From Chryseobacterium artocarpi (lineage in GTDB: Bacteria; Bacteroidota; Bacteroidia; Flavobacteriales; Weeksellaceae): a stretch of 64,000 nt of DNA. Of the stretch, positions 25,558 through 34,590 are shown piece after piece; within the stretch, counting starts at the first letter, position 1; the number at the start of each line of letters is the position of its first letter. The position numbers and the translations under genes were made by a program. The DNA is taken from contig NZ_MAYH01000023.1 of the NCBI RefSeq assembly GCF_001684975.1, forward strand, positions 712,572 to 776,571. Direction: 5' to 3'. The notes below the pieces were generated by a model. It was not told where the DNA came from, ran no database searches, and was given only the letters and a program-made list of their open reading frames with translations.

Positions 25558-28500
25558 ATGAAAAAGATTATACTTATTTTACTGTTATCTCTTTTTTCTT
25601 CCACCATTCTGGCACAAAGGGATACGGATCATTGGTTTGCCCCGATGATCGCAAGTTCCAGCAACGGATCTCCGAAACAGGCTCTTTATTTGTCTACAGA
25701 CAGCATGGTTCCTTTTTCCGTTTCCATTTATAATAATAATGCGGTTATAGGAACAGTTACGATCAGTAAAGGAAACCCTCAGACCTTTGATGTTCCTCTT
25801 ACCCTAATGGTGGGACAAAACACTACCGATGCCATGAGCGTAAAAACCCGTGGACTTTATCTTCATGGAGACCTCCCTTTCTTTGCAACTTATAGATTTT
25901 CAGAAGTTAATCATGGTGAAATTTTAACATCGAAAGGTAAAGCAGGACTTGGAAAGCTTTTCTATGCCGTGTATGCTCCATTAATGAATAACCAGAATTC
26001 CCAGAACTTCTCTTGCTCCATTCTTGCCACAGAAGACAACACCCAGATTAAGGTTTCAGGATATGCTATGACAACGTGGTTTTACAACAACTATAACGGA
26101 CTTACCCACCCATCTATTACAATTAATCTAAATAAAGGACAATCTTACACATTTGCAGGCTTTGCAAACAAACCGGGAAATAAAGACGGATTTATCGGGG
26201 CTAAAATAGAAGCCACCAAACCTGTATCCGTGACTAACGGAAATTATCACGGGCAATTCGGGATGTCACCACCTTATAACGGAGAAGACATTATCATGGA
26301 TCAGTCCGTGCCTGTTGAACGTCTTGGAAATGAATTCGTTCTGATCAAAGGAAAAGGTAATCTTATCCCTGAAATAGAAGGTGCTATCATCGTCGCTACT
26401 GAAGATAACACAGAGATAAGACTCAACAACAACCCTACTCCTGTTGCTACCATTAATGCGGGTAAATACTATCGTGTCAGCGCAATGAATTATATGCTCA
26501 ATGGTCCTGCACATCATAATATGTACATTAAAGCTTCAAAAAATGTTTATGTTTACCAGCTTTTATCAGGGATTGAAGATAATGATGCAACGGAAGGTTT
26601 TAATTATATTCCTCCTCTTAACTGCTTCCTACCCAATGTCATCGATGAGATCGGAAAAATAGGTGAATTACCTTATTATACGACTTTTAACCCTCCATTA
26701 TTTGTAAAACTTAATATCCTTACACAAACAGGAGCCACTGTTATGGTCAACGGAACACCTACCAATGCAGCCGAAGGACCATTCCCTGTAACCGGAACTC
26801 CGGATTGGGTATCTTATTCTATTCCGAATATTACTGGAAATGTCACTGTAACCTCCACCAAAGCTGTCACTGCAGGAATTGCAGGAGGAAGCGGAAATCT
26901 GGGATATGGTGGTTATTTTGCGGGATTTAATTCTATTCCTGTGATCAGTAAATCTGTCGGAGAATGTGTTCCCGGAATTATCTTAGAAGTGGAAGCCGGT
27001 TTTGATCATTATCAATGGAACCTGAATGGCAATCCTATTCCGGGTGCCAACTCAAACACCTACACTCCTACAGGATCAGGAAATTATACAGTTTCCATCA
27101 CCAAAGGAACCTGCGCACCTCTTACTACTTATCCGTATAAAGTACAAAACTGCCTCGTGAATACTGTAAAACCAATGAATATCTGTAGTACAAGAACGCC
27201 TACAGCCATTACACCTGCTTTTACCAATTCTACGCAGACTCCGGTTCCGGGAACAGTACAGATTGTTACTCCGCCTGCCAACGGTACTTTAACTTTAGAT
27301 TCAACAACAGGTATTCTGACCTATATTGCCAATGTAGGAACAACCGTGGATACTTTTACGTATAAATTCTGTGGAAATGATCCTGAATTTACAGATTGTG
27401 AGCAGGTAAAAGTGAATATAACCGTACAACCTCTGGTATTGACAAATGCTACTGTAAAAGCGTGTGATCTCAATGGTTCAGGTATTTTTGATTTAACAGC
27501 AGCGAATGTTGGAGGTCCGGCTACTGCCGTAAAAAGATATTACAGAACCTTAGCAGATCTTAGCGCAGGTATCAATGAAATTATTCCAGCCAATGCTTTT
27601 CAATCCGTTGCTCCGGCTGAAGTTTATGTAAAAGCAACAACCATAGAAGGCTGTACTGCCAATGCAAAGATCAGTCTTGAGTTTCATCCAAAGCCTGTGA
27701 TCATGGACGTTGATCTTAGCGGATGTTTTGTTCAGAATAATACAAACACCGGAACTTTTGACCTGACGACAGCCCTTGTGACGACTACAAACCCTGTAAC
27801 GAAAAGATATTACCCAACTCTTACTGATGCCGTAAACGGAACTAATGAAATTACTACTCCCACAAACTTCGTATCTCCCAATACAACAATATATGTAAAA
27901 GTAATCACCGCAAACGGATGTTTTGACTTTGCGAAAATAACATTGAAGGTAACACGCCCCAATCCCTCACCTCTTTTGGTAGATCAATACATCTGCCCCG
28001 ACGCAAGAACCACATTAGATGCTGGTCCAGGTTATACTTCATACCAATGGAGCACCGGTGCCAACACACAGTCTATTATTGCTTCTGTAGGAACTTATTG
28101 GGTAATATTAACGTCCAATGGCTGCCAGACCAAGCAAACTGTAAATGTAATGCCCGTTCCAAGTCCTAAAATTAAAAAAGTAGATGTGAACAATAATACG
28201 GTAACCCTTACTGTAGAAGGCGGAACACCTCCTTATCAATATTCAAAAGATGAAATGATCTGGCAGGATTCCAATGTATTTACCAATCTTGTGCGTGGGA
28301 AAAATACATTCTATGTGAAAGATTCTTACAACTGTAAGCCAGTTCAGGTGGAAGTATTGGTTCCCAATCTTGTTAACGCTATTACACCCAACAGCGATGG
28401 AATCAATGATACGTTAGATTATTCCGAACTTTCTTATTTAAAGGATTTAAAGTTTTCAATATTCAACAGATATGGGCAGCTTATCTATTCTTCGGATAAA

Positions 28501-28644
28501 AACAACAGCTACAAATGGGACGGAACCATTAGCGGAATACCTGTAAGCAGCGGAACCTACTGGTATGAAATAAGCTGGACAGAACCAGACTCTACCAAGC
28601 TCACTTCTTATACCGGATGGATCATGGTAAAAAATAGAAATTAA
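25558..28644 (+). CDS. IgGFc-binding-type surface protein with T9SS type B sorting domain (copy 2)
   Basis: A 1028-residue paralogue collinear with the preceding gene over its whole length. The signal peptide MKKIILILLLSLFSSTILAQ is followed by RDTDHWFAPMIA. The same IgGFc-binding-like region is present ([61 protein letters not shown]), then the Ig-like WNLNGNPIPGANSNTYTPTGSG, an IFDLTAANVGGPATAVKRYY repeat, and the C-terminal T9SS type B domain (NAITPNSDGINDTLDYSELSY, FNRYGQLIYSS, SGTYWYEISWTEP). A tandem duplication is evident. Its signal peptide is shorter and more typical than that of copy 1. Confidence 0.9.
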   Translation: MKKIILILLLSLFSSTILAQRDTDHWFAPMIASSSNGSPKQALYLSTDSMVPFSVSIYNNNAVIGTVTISKGNPQTFDVPLTLMVGQNTTDAMSVKTRGLYLHGDLPFFATYRFSEVNHGEILTSKGKAGLGKLFYAVYAPLMNNQNSQNFSCSILATEDNTQIKVSGYAMTTWFYNNYNGLTHPSITINLNKGQSYTFAGFANKPGNKDGFIGAKIEATKPVSVTNGNYHGQFGMSPPYNGEDIIMDQSVPVERLGNEFVLIKGKGNLIPEIEGAIIVATEDNTEIRLNNNPTPVATINAGKYYRVSAMNYMLNGPAHHNMYIKASKNVYVYQLLSGIEDNDATEGFNYIPPLNCFLPNVIDEIGKIGELPYYTTFNPPLFVKLNILTQTGATVMVNGTPTNAAEGPFPVTGTPDWVSYSIPNITGNVTVTSTKAVTAGIAGGSGNLGYGGYFAGFNSIPVISKSVGECVPGIILEVEAGFDHYQWNLNGNPIPGANSNTYTPTGSGNYTVSITKGTCAPLTTYPYKVQNCLVNTVKPMNICSTRTPTAITPAFTNSTQTPVPGTVQIVTPPANGTLTLDSTTGILTYIANVGTTVDTFTYKFCGNDPEFTDCEQVKVNITVQPLVLTNATVKACDLNGSGIFDLTAANVGGPATAVKRYYRTLADLSAGINEIIPANAFQSVAPAEVYVKATTIEGCTANAKISLEFHPKPVIMDVDLSGCFVQNNTNTGTFDLTTALVTTTNPVTKRYYPTLTDAVNGTNEITTPTNFVSPNTTIYVKVITANGCFDFAKITLKVTRPNPSPLLVDQYICPDARTTLDAGPGYTSYQWSTGANTQSIIASVGTYWVILTSNGCQTKQTVNVMPVPSPKIKKVDVNNNTVTLTVEGGTPPYQYSKDEMIWQDSNVFTNLVRGKNTFYVKDSYNCKPVQVEVLVPNLVNAITPNSDGINDTLDYSELSYLKDLKFSIFNRYGQLIYSSDKNNSYKWDGTISGIPVSSGTYWYEISWTEPDSTKLTSYTGWIMVKNRN

Positions 28645-28684
28645 AGATTGGTACCCATCTGCTTATATACTTTTTGTTTAAAGA

Positions 28685-28717
28685 GACTGCCTCAATATTT
28701 TTTGAGGCAGTTTTATT
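28685..28717. terminator. Bidirectional intrinsic terminator
   Basis: Stem ACTGCCTCAA (28685-28694) and TTGAGGCAGT (28702-28711) with T's on the plus side and A's before it, between convergent genes. Confidence 0.85.
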
Positions 28718-28728
28718 TTACAAGCTAT

Positions 28729-28980
28729 TTACTTCAGGTTTCTGGATTCCAACTCTCTGTTTATTGACTGATCGTTTTTCTTCCATTGAGTGGTTAAAAT
28801 CAGTACAAATATTAAAGGAAATATTGTGAAGAATCCAATACCGTGTTTCACAGAACTGTATACTGCAATTCCGATTAAAAAACCAATCAAAACCGCATTG
28901 ATTATTTTACCTGATTTTAATTTTTGTTTTTTATCCAGTAGTTCCTGATCCGTCAATTCGCTTAGATCTTTTTCTTTCAT
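28729..28980 (-). CDS. Small two-TM membrane protein
   Basis: About 83 residues from the ATG at 28980: MKEKDLSELTDQELLDKKQK, then two hydrophobic helices (IINAVLIGFLIGIAVYSSV and GIGFFTIFPLIFVLILTTQW) and a short charged tail. The frame extends to 29034, but those codons overlap the preceding gene's end and look non-coding. It starts 34 nt after the secreted protein gene on the same strand. Function unknown. Confidence 0.65.
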   Translation of the reverse strand: MKEKDLSELTDQELLDKKQKLKSGKIINAVLIGFLIGIAVYSSVKHGIGFFTIFPLIFVLILTTQWKKNDQSINRELESRNLK

Positions 28981-29014
28981 CCGTTTAATTTTTATGGTTA
29001 TTGTCGTTTGTTTT

Positions 29015-29557
29015 TTAGTTGGCTGCCGGATCAATCAGTTCTTTTGTGATTCCTACAGACTTAAGTAGATTTTTACCATCAAATAATAAGGTAGCATAGT
29101 GCTTTCCTTTTTTGAAGATCAATTTTGAACCCCCTTCAAATTCACTGTCCATGCCTAGTTTTTGATCTTTTGCTCCATATTTTGCAAATTTGGTTTTACT
29201 TTCCTGTAAAGTTGTTTTATTCAGGGTAAGTCCGTAAGGTAATCCTGCCACTACTACAGGTTTATCATCCGGAATATCAAAAAAGATTTCATCCACAGAA
29301 TCGTTTTTCCCCAAAGCGGTATAAAGCTCCAATCCTGATTTGGTAAGCCATCTCGCATATCTTTCTCCATTGGCATTTTCATAATAAGAAGCATCCGTAT
29401 TCAGTATTGTTGTAATTTTTTCAACTGTTTGAGGTAAAACAAACTCAGATTCTTTGTTCACTAAGGTCTTCAGCTCTACCCTCTTCTGCGAAAAAGCGGT
29501 TACACTTATCAATTGAAATACAACGGCTAATATTAATGTTAATGGTTTTATCTGCAT
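29015..29557 (-). CDS. Secreted protein of unknown function
   Basis: About 180 residues from the ATG at 29557 (MQIKPLTLILAVVFQLISVTAFSQ, a clear signal peptide), then KRVELKTLVNKESEFVLPQTVEKITTILNTDASYYENANGERYARWLTK and a C-terminal region ending with SKLIFKKGKHYATLLFDGK. Upstream in-frame codons to 29608 precede the signal peptide and are not needed. No known domain recognised; periplasmic location is predicted. Confidence 0.7.
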   Translation of the reverse strand: MQIKPLTLILAVVFQLISVTAFSQKRVELKTLVNKESEFVLPQTVEKITTILNTDASYYENANGERYARWLTKSGLELYTALGKNDSVDEIFFDIPDDKPVVVAGLPYGLTLNKTTLQESKTKFAKYGAKDQKLGMDSEFEGGSKLIFKKGKHYATLLFDGKNLLKSVGITKELIDPAAN

Positions 29558-29699
29558 GAGATTATTGAATTTAATGATTTGATGGTTAAAGATATTAAAA
29601 TTTAACAAAGCAAATAAAAGGAGAATGTAAATTACCTAGTCTCAACAGAAAACAGTGTAAATCATTCAAACACAACTGACCAGTTTAAAGTAAAAAAAC

Positions 29700-31655
29700 T
29701 CACAAATCACTGACCCCTATTTTTGAAAGGTGCTTATGGACTGTCGAAAGGCTAATATTTCTTTTCTCAGCAATATCAAAAGCTGTATTACCCTCTTCAA
29801 ATAACTGAAACGTGATAAGATGTGTAGGCTTTTTGCTCACCTTTACCGAAGTATCAAGCTCATTCTCCTTATTAAATAAAGCAATATCCAATAAAGAACA
29901 GGCTTTTAGTTTTTCAAGGTATTCATGAAGTTCATAAAGCAGATTTTTTGTTTCTTCATTATATACTTTTAAATCTTTAACCCCGATAGTTTCGGCATAG
30001 AAATCCTTTAACGGCAGTAAAATCTGTTCTGCTATATTTTTATAGAAAAAATTCACAGCTCCTTTACATTTATCTTCAATTTCAGTCCATGACAGATTTT
30101 CTTCTATAAAATGCTTAATACTTTGCTGGCTTATTCTTTTAAACTTTTCGGAGATTTTAAAAAGCCTATCACTCTCTTTTTCAATAGAATGAGATAATCG
30201 CGCTGCTTTTTCCAGGCTGGATAATTCTGTGGTAAACAATGCTGTCATCCATAGTTTCACAGCTTCTTTTAACCAAGTTGAATCTACTGTCATCTGAACT
30301 TTATGAAGAACATAATTATATTTTTCCTTTACCAATAGGTCTTCCAAGTAATCATTAACATTGGTAATACGTTGAAAATTTTCAATTCTGTCATCTTTAA
30401 ATATTGCACTTTCCGGAATTCTGGATTTCAAAACAATTCCTTCCAACGTCCGGCAGCGGCTTAATGCAACATATACCTGTCCACTGGCAAAAGATCTGCC
30501 CGCATCTACAATCACCCGGTCAAATGTCAGCCCCTGACTTTTATGAATGGTAACTGCCCACGCAAGACGGATAGGATATTGTTCAAAGCTTCCCAATACT
30601 TCTGTGACAATATTTTTTTCAGCATCAAGAAAGTACCTTTTATTTTCCCAGACTTCTTTTGTCAGCGTAATTTCTCTTCCACTTGAATCCAGAATAGCCT
30701 TCACCGTGTTGTCATCCAGATAAGAAACCTCAGCCAGTTTACCATTATAAAACTTTTTCTCCGGTGAAGAATCATTTCTGATAAACATAATTCTGGTTCC
30801 TAATTTCAGTTCCATCACTTCCTCAACCGGATATTGAGTTTCATAAAACTGCCCTATGACCGAAGCTTGATAAAACCTTGAATCTTCTTCAATTTCAGAC
30901 AATTTTTTCTGATTGATATGATCTGCAATACGATTGTGAGAACAAAGATGAATATAATGTTCATTTTCGGGTTCAAAATCCGGGTCGTAACGGGAATTCA
31001 GAGCATCAAAATCCAATTCGGAAAGATCAGCATGTCTCACTGAGTTCAGGATTTCCAGAAATTTTTCATCCTGCTGCCGATAGACTTTCATCAACTCTAC
31101 CGTTAATAATGGAATATTCTGTAAAGCTTTAGCCGAAAAGAAAAAAGGTGTTTCATAGAATTTTGATAATATCTTCTCAGAGTCTTCTCTTACTACGGGC
31201 GGCAACTGATACAAATCTCCTATCAAAAGCAGCTGCGCTCCGCCAAAAGGTAATTGATTTCTTCTGACTCTCCTCAAAGAATGATCCATCATATCCAACA
31301 GATCTGCTCTCAGCATGGAAACTTCATCAATGATTATCAGCTCTATTTCCCGGAACAGGTTTAATTTATCTTTCCGATATTTAAAATGCGGAAACAGTTC
31401 ATTGATATTCATTGCAAGATTAGGATCTACATATTCTGTAGTGGGGACAAACGTTCTTGAAGGAATTGAAAACAGAGAATGAATCGTTACGCCACCGGCA
31501 TTCATTGCGGCAATTCCTGTGGGTGCTACAATAATATGTTTTTTACGGGTGTTTTTTACAAATTCATTGAGAAAAGTAGTCTTTCCGGTTCCTGCTTTCC
31601 CGGTTAAAAATACATTTCTGTTCGTAAATTCTATTAGCTCTGTCAGTGATTCCAA
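29700..31655 (-). CDS. PIF1/RecD-like AAA helicase with C-terminal HTH
   Basis: A 651-residue superfamily 1 helicase. Walker A is GKAGTGKTT (19-27), motif Ia is in HIIVAPTGIAAMNAGG, Walker B is IIIDEVSMLR, the GDLYQLPPVV motif III follows, and the C-terminal UvrD/PIF1 motif is AWAVTIHKSQGLTFDRVIVD with GQVYVALSRCR. The C-terminal tail (FQLFEEGNTAFDIAEKRNISLSTVHKHLSKIG) is a helix-turn-helix often found on Bacteroidota PIF1-like helicases. No ATG precedes the P-loop: the first usable start is TTG at 31653-31655, 20 nt after the upstream stop. A DNA unwinding role in repair or replication restart is inferred from the family. Confidence 0.9.
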   Translation of the reverse strand: MESLTELIEFTNRNVFLTGKAGTGKTTFLNEFVKNTRKKHIIVAPTGIAAMNAGGVTIHSLFSIPSRTFVPTTEYVDPNLAMNINELFPHFKYRKDKLNLFREIELIIIDEVSMLRADLLDMMDHSLRRVRRNQLPFGGAQLLLIGDLYQLPPVVREDSEKILSKFYETPFFFSAKALQNIPLLTVELMKVYRQQDEKFLEILNSVRHADLSELDFDALNSRYDPDFEPENEHYIHLCSHNRIADHINQKKLSEIEEDSRFYQASVIGQFYETQYPVEEVMELKLGTRIMFIRNDSSPEKKFYNGKLAEVSYLDDNTVKAILDSSGREITLTKEVWENKRYFLDAEKNIVTEVLGSFEQYPIRLAWAVTIHKSQGLTFDRVIVDAGRSFASGQVYVALSRCRTLEGIVLKSRIPESAIFKDDRIENFQRITNVNDYLEDLLVKEKYNYVLHKVQMTVDSTWLKEAVKLWMTALFTTELSSLEKAARLSHSIEKESDRLFKISEKFKRISQQSIKHFIEENLSWTEIEDKCKGAVNFFYKNIAEQILLPLKDFYAETIGVKDLKVYNEETKNLLYELHEYLEKLKACSLLDIALFNKENELDTSVKVSKKPTHLITFQLFEEGNTAFDIAEKRNISLSTVHKHLSKIGVSDL

Positions 31656-31675
31656 TCTTTCGATAAGCGATTTAA

Positions 31676-32995
31676 TTATTGTCCATTCAAATCTACGGTT
31701 TTATCAATATAAATAACGCCGTTGAACGAAGATGTATAATCCATTTTTGCTTCAAAACCCAGATCAAAAAGCCTTGAAGAAAACCATGGGTAACCGCTCG
31801 GCTTACCTTGTGCATTCGGTAAAGGAATAAATAAAAGGTCTGTTTTCTTGGTTTTCAGATACCATTCCAAAGAACCTTCTTTTGATTCAGGAACCTTGGC
31901 TTTTTTAGTAAAATCAGCATGAAAAAAATCTTTCCCAAAGAAAGCCGGTGAAAAGTTTCCGCTTCCCGAAGTAATCGCCAATGAATACACCTGATCTTTA
32001 AATGCTCTGTAAATTTCAGTTCCAAAATAAGTAAAACCTTTATAAGTATCGGTTTCATACCATTGTTTGGCAAATTCAGGATTGAAAGACATATAGGTAT
32101 TAACATCCAATACATTGTGATTATTATGCGACCAAACCATAATTTTTTTTCCGGGGAAAATATATTTTGAAAGGAAAATAAAGTTCTCCGCCATCATAAT
32201 ATCACGGCTTTTTTCAAGAATAATCAAATCAAAAAGGTTTCTGATATTATTGACTTCAATCAGCCATAAGTTTCTCTGTCTTGGATCTACTGAACTGAAT
32301 TTCACAGCTTCTTCAATCTTATTGAGCTCAGTATTGAAATTATCCTTATCTACCCCATTCTTTTTGGAAGAAAATTCGTTTTGTAATATATATTCAAGGT
32401 CTTTCACGAACTTCCTGTACGCTTCTGAATCAACATTATACTGGGATGATCTCACAATATCGGTAAGGTTTCCGATCAATTTTGTTTTTGAAAAATTCCC
32501 TGCATGACGGGAATCTATCCCACCCAAAAGAATAGGATTGTTTCCTTTCAATTCTTTTTTATAATAAGTCCATAAATCCTGACTTACCTTACTTTCAGTC
32601 CAGCATGTATAGATATTTTCTTTAGCAGAAACATCTATCGAATTCAAATCTTTAATATCAGAAAGTTCAAACATAATGGCGTAGAGATCAGCTTCAAACA
32701 TCAGAACATCAAAACCCTTTTTCTCGTGAAGATATTTTACTAATCTTGTCTTCATCTGAATGGCACCACCATCTCCATGGCTAGGCTCTCCCAGCAACAC
32801 AAAATTTGCTTCACCAATGGATCTTCCTATAGCTTCAAGATCATTAAAATTTGTATCATTCGGGGAAAGAGATCGTATTTTGCTGCCGCTTTTGTAAAGC
32901 TCGTCAATATATTGTTTTGAAAAGTCTGTTTTTGACTGTGCATTTGAAAAATGACCTGCCGACAGCAAAAGAGCCATCACCATAAGCTTTCTCAT
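31676..32995 (-). CDS. Erythromycin esterase family protein, secreted
   Basis: About 439 residues from the ATG at 32995, with signal peptide MRKLMVMALLLSAGHFSNAQ. The erythromycin esterase fold is recognised by FVLLGEPSHGDGGAIQMKTRLVKYLHEKKGFDVLMFEAD, where the conserved Glu and His lie, and by KIMVWSHNNHNVLD. The family includes macrolide esterases (EreA/EreB) but also many proteins of other hydrolytic activity; a secreted, host-core copy in a flavobacterium is not evidence of macrolide resistance. It lies 20 nt upstream of the helicase on the same strand. The longer frame to 33025 adds residues before the signal peptide and is unlikely. Confidence 0.85.
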   Translation of the reverse strand: MRKLMVMALLLSAGHFSNAQSKTDFSKQYIDELYKSGSKIRSLSPNDTNFNDLEAIGRSIGEANFVLLGEPSHGDGGAIQMKTRLVKYLHEKKGFDVLMFEADLYAIMFELSDIKDLNSIDVSAKENIYTCWTESKVSQDLWTYYKKELKGNNPILLGGIDSRHAGNFSKTKLIGNLTDIVRSSQYNVDSEAYRKFVKDLEYILQNEFSSKKNGVDKDNFNTELNKIEEAVKFSSVDPRQRNLWLIEVNNIRNLFDLIILEKSRDIMMAENFIFLSKYIFPGKKIMVWSHNNHNVLDVNTYMSFNPEFAKQWYETDTYKGFTYFGTEIYRAFKDQVYSLAITSGSGNFSPAFFGKDFFHADFTKKAKVPESKEGSLEWYLKTKKTDLLFIPLPNAQGKPSGYPWFSSRLFDLGFEAKMDYTSSFNGVIYIDKTVDLNGQ

Positions 32996-33241
32996 AAATA
33001 ATTCCTGGTATTTAATTTTTTGCAAAATACATCAAAGATCCATAAAAGACAAACGAAATACATTGAAAAAAATAACTTTATGTAATATAAAAATGGAGAA
33101 CCTAAGCTGAAATTCTAACGATTAAAAGAGATCTTATTTTAGGGCACAATATCCCGGATTATGATTGATAGCAACCATTTTATTTCTTACGGATCACTAT
33201 AATTTTTTCTTCATTAATACTTACTTTTACGACTCCAAATC

Positions 33242-34564
33242 CTATTGAACATTGAATCTTTGGGTTTGAAAATTCTCGGTGGAAATTCCATGCTTTTCAA
33301 AATCAGCTGTAATGATCTCTTTCAGCTTTTCAAATCGCTCTATAGGTATTCCATCCAGATCTTTGGCTGCCAAATAAAAAAATGTTCCTTTATAAAGAGA
33401 AAGAATAGAACGGATTGATGCGTAGTTCATGTTTTTCAGGACATCTTCCGTCAGACTTCCTTTAATGGGTAATTTTATAGATGTGTTTACATGAATAGGT
33501 CTGAATACGGTGTCTTCCACTGCACGAAATTTAGATACAGGAAGTGATTCGTTGGGGTTGTACACCGTTAAATAAATAGGAATATCATCACTATTATTTG
33601 ATGTAAAAATACCTTTACTCATTACTGAAAAGAAATCAATGGATGAATTCACAACAGTCATATGATAAGCTACACGATCAGGGTTCTTTATATATTTTTC
33701 CAGATTTTTATTGTCTTCTTCTCTTCTTAATCCAAAAATATTGATTTTCGGAGTGTAAGGATCACTTTCTATTTCAGGTATAAATTCTATTTTGGCTTTG
33801 GGATCATTGGTAAAAAGAGAAACAGGTCCAAATTTTCTGGAATAGTCTGTGGCAATTTTTTGTGCCCTCGCCCTGTTGCTTTCATAATCAATTTCCATCT
33901 TAAGTGCCATATTGGTAAGTTCTTTAGCCTCTCTTTTTCTTTTGTTCTGAATGAAATCTTCTCCGCAGGTACGGGCAACCATAAGCAAAGCAACAACAAC
34001 AGACAATGAAAGTGTAATATATTTATATTTTTGTTTTTTTGAACTTTTCAATTGTTGAACAAGCTTGGCAAATAGGTTTTCAGATTGCTTTTCTTCATTT
34101 TTTGAACATTGTTCAGCCTTGTCTTCCAAATTTCTAAGCAGCTCATTTCTGAAAGCAATAAATGTTTCTATGTCACTTTTTGATTTTTGATTTTGAGGAT
34201 TGAAATTCCAGACTAATTTTTTTCCGTTCTTAAGTTTTATTTTTGTTGAAGGAAAAGGCTGCCCCAGCCCTCCATAAGACGGCATACTTTCAATATCATC
34301 ATATTGAATCCGACCATAATTTTTAGAACTAAAACCTTCGCTATCTATCGTAATTGTATCTGTGTCTTTTGATATTTTGATATATCTGAACATACAATAC
34401 ACAATGGCACCTACTCCTAAAGGAATAAACAGCCAAAGAGCCCATGAACTGTATTCTACCAGCGCAAAACTTCCCAGAATAACCGCAAGCGGAATAATAA
34501 AGAATGACGACAGCACATATAATGCTCCTTTATTATTATGATATTTAAAAGTAAATTGTTTCAT
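33242..34564 (-). CDS. Membrane protein of unknown function
   Basis: A 440-residue protein with two N-terminal helices (ALYVLSSFFIIPLAVILGSFAL and WALWLFIPLGVGAIVYCMF), a cytoplasmic stretch to about 175, a third helix (YITLSLSVVVALLMVART), and a C-terminal soluble domain of about 240 residues. No family recognised. It starts 26 nt after the predicted secreted metallopeptidase gene, so the two may be co-transcribed. Confidence 0.7.
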   Translation of the reverse strand: MKQFTFKYHNNKGALYVLSSFFIIPLAVILGSFALVEYSSWALWLFIPLGVGAIVYCMFRYIKISKDTDTITIDSEGFSSKNYGRIQYDDIESMPSYGGLGQPFPSTKIKLKNGKKLVWNFNPQNQKSKSDIETFIAFRNELLRNLEDKAEQCSKNEEKQSENLFAKLVQQLKSSKKQKYKYITLSLSVVVALLMVARTCGEDFIQNKRKREAKELTNMALKMEIDYESNRARAQKIATDYSRKFGPVSLFTNDPKAKIEFIPEIESDPYTPKINIFGLRREEDNKNLEKYIKNPDRVAYHMTVVNSSIDFFSVMSKGIFTSNNSDDIPIYLTVYNPNESLPVSKFRAVEDTVFRPIHVNTSIKLPIKGSLTEDVLKNMNYASIRSILSLYKGTFFYLAAKDLDGIPIERFEKLKEIITADFEKHGISTENFQTQRFNVQ

Positions 34565-34590
34565 GGTTGTTTTTATCTCACGGTGTCCTA

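Noticed and set aside
31676..32995. Erythromycin esterase homologue as acquired macrolide resistance
   Set aside because: It has a flavobacterial signal peptide, ordinary composition and no mobile element nearby; the family is broad and the activity cannot be inferred.
33180..33260. Minus-strand frame reading VVKVSINEEKIIVIRKK just past the stop of the gene ending at 33242
   Set aside because: It looks protein-like and could be a frameshifted C-terminus, but it is short and I cannot show that the neighbouring family extends further.
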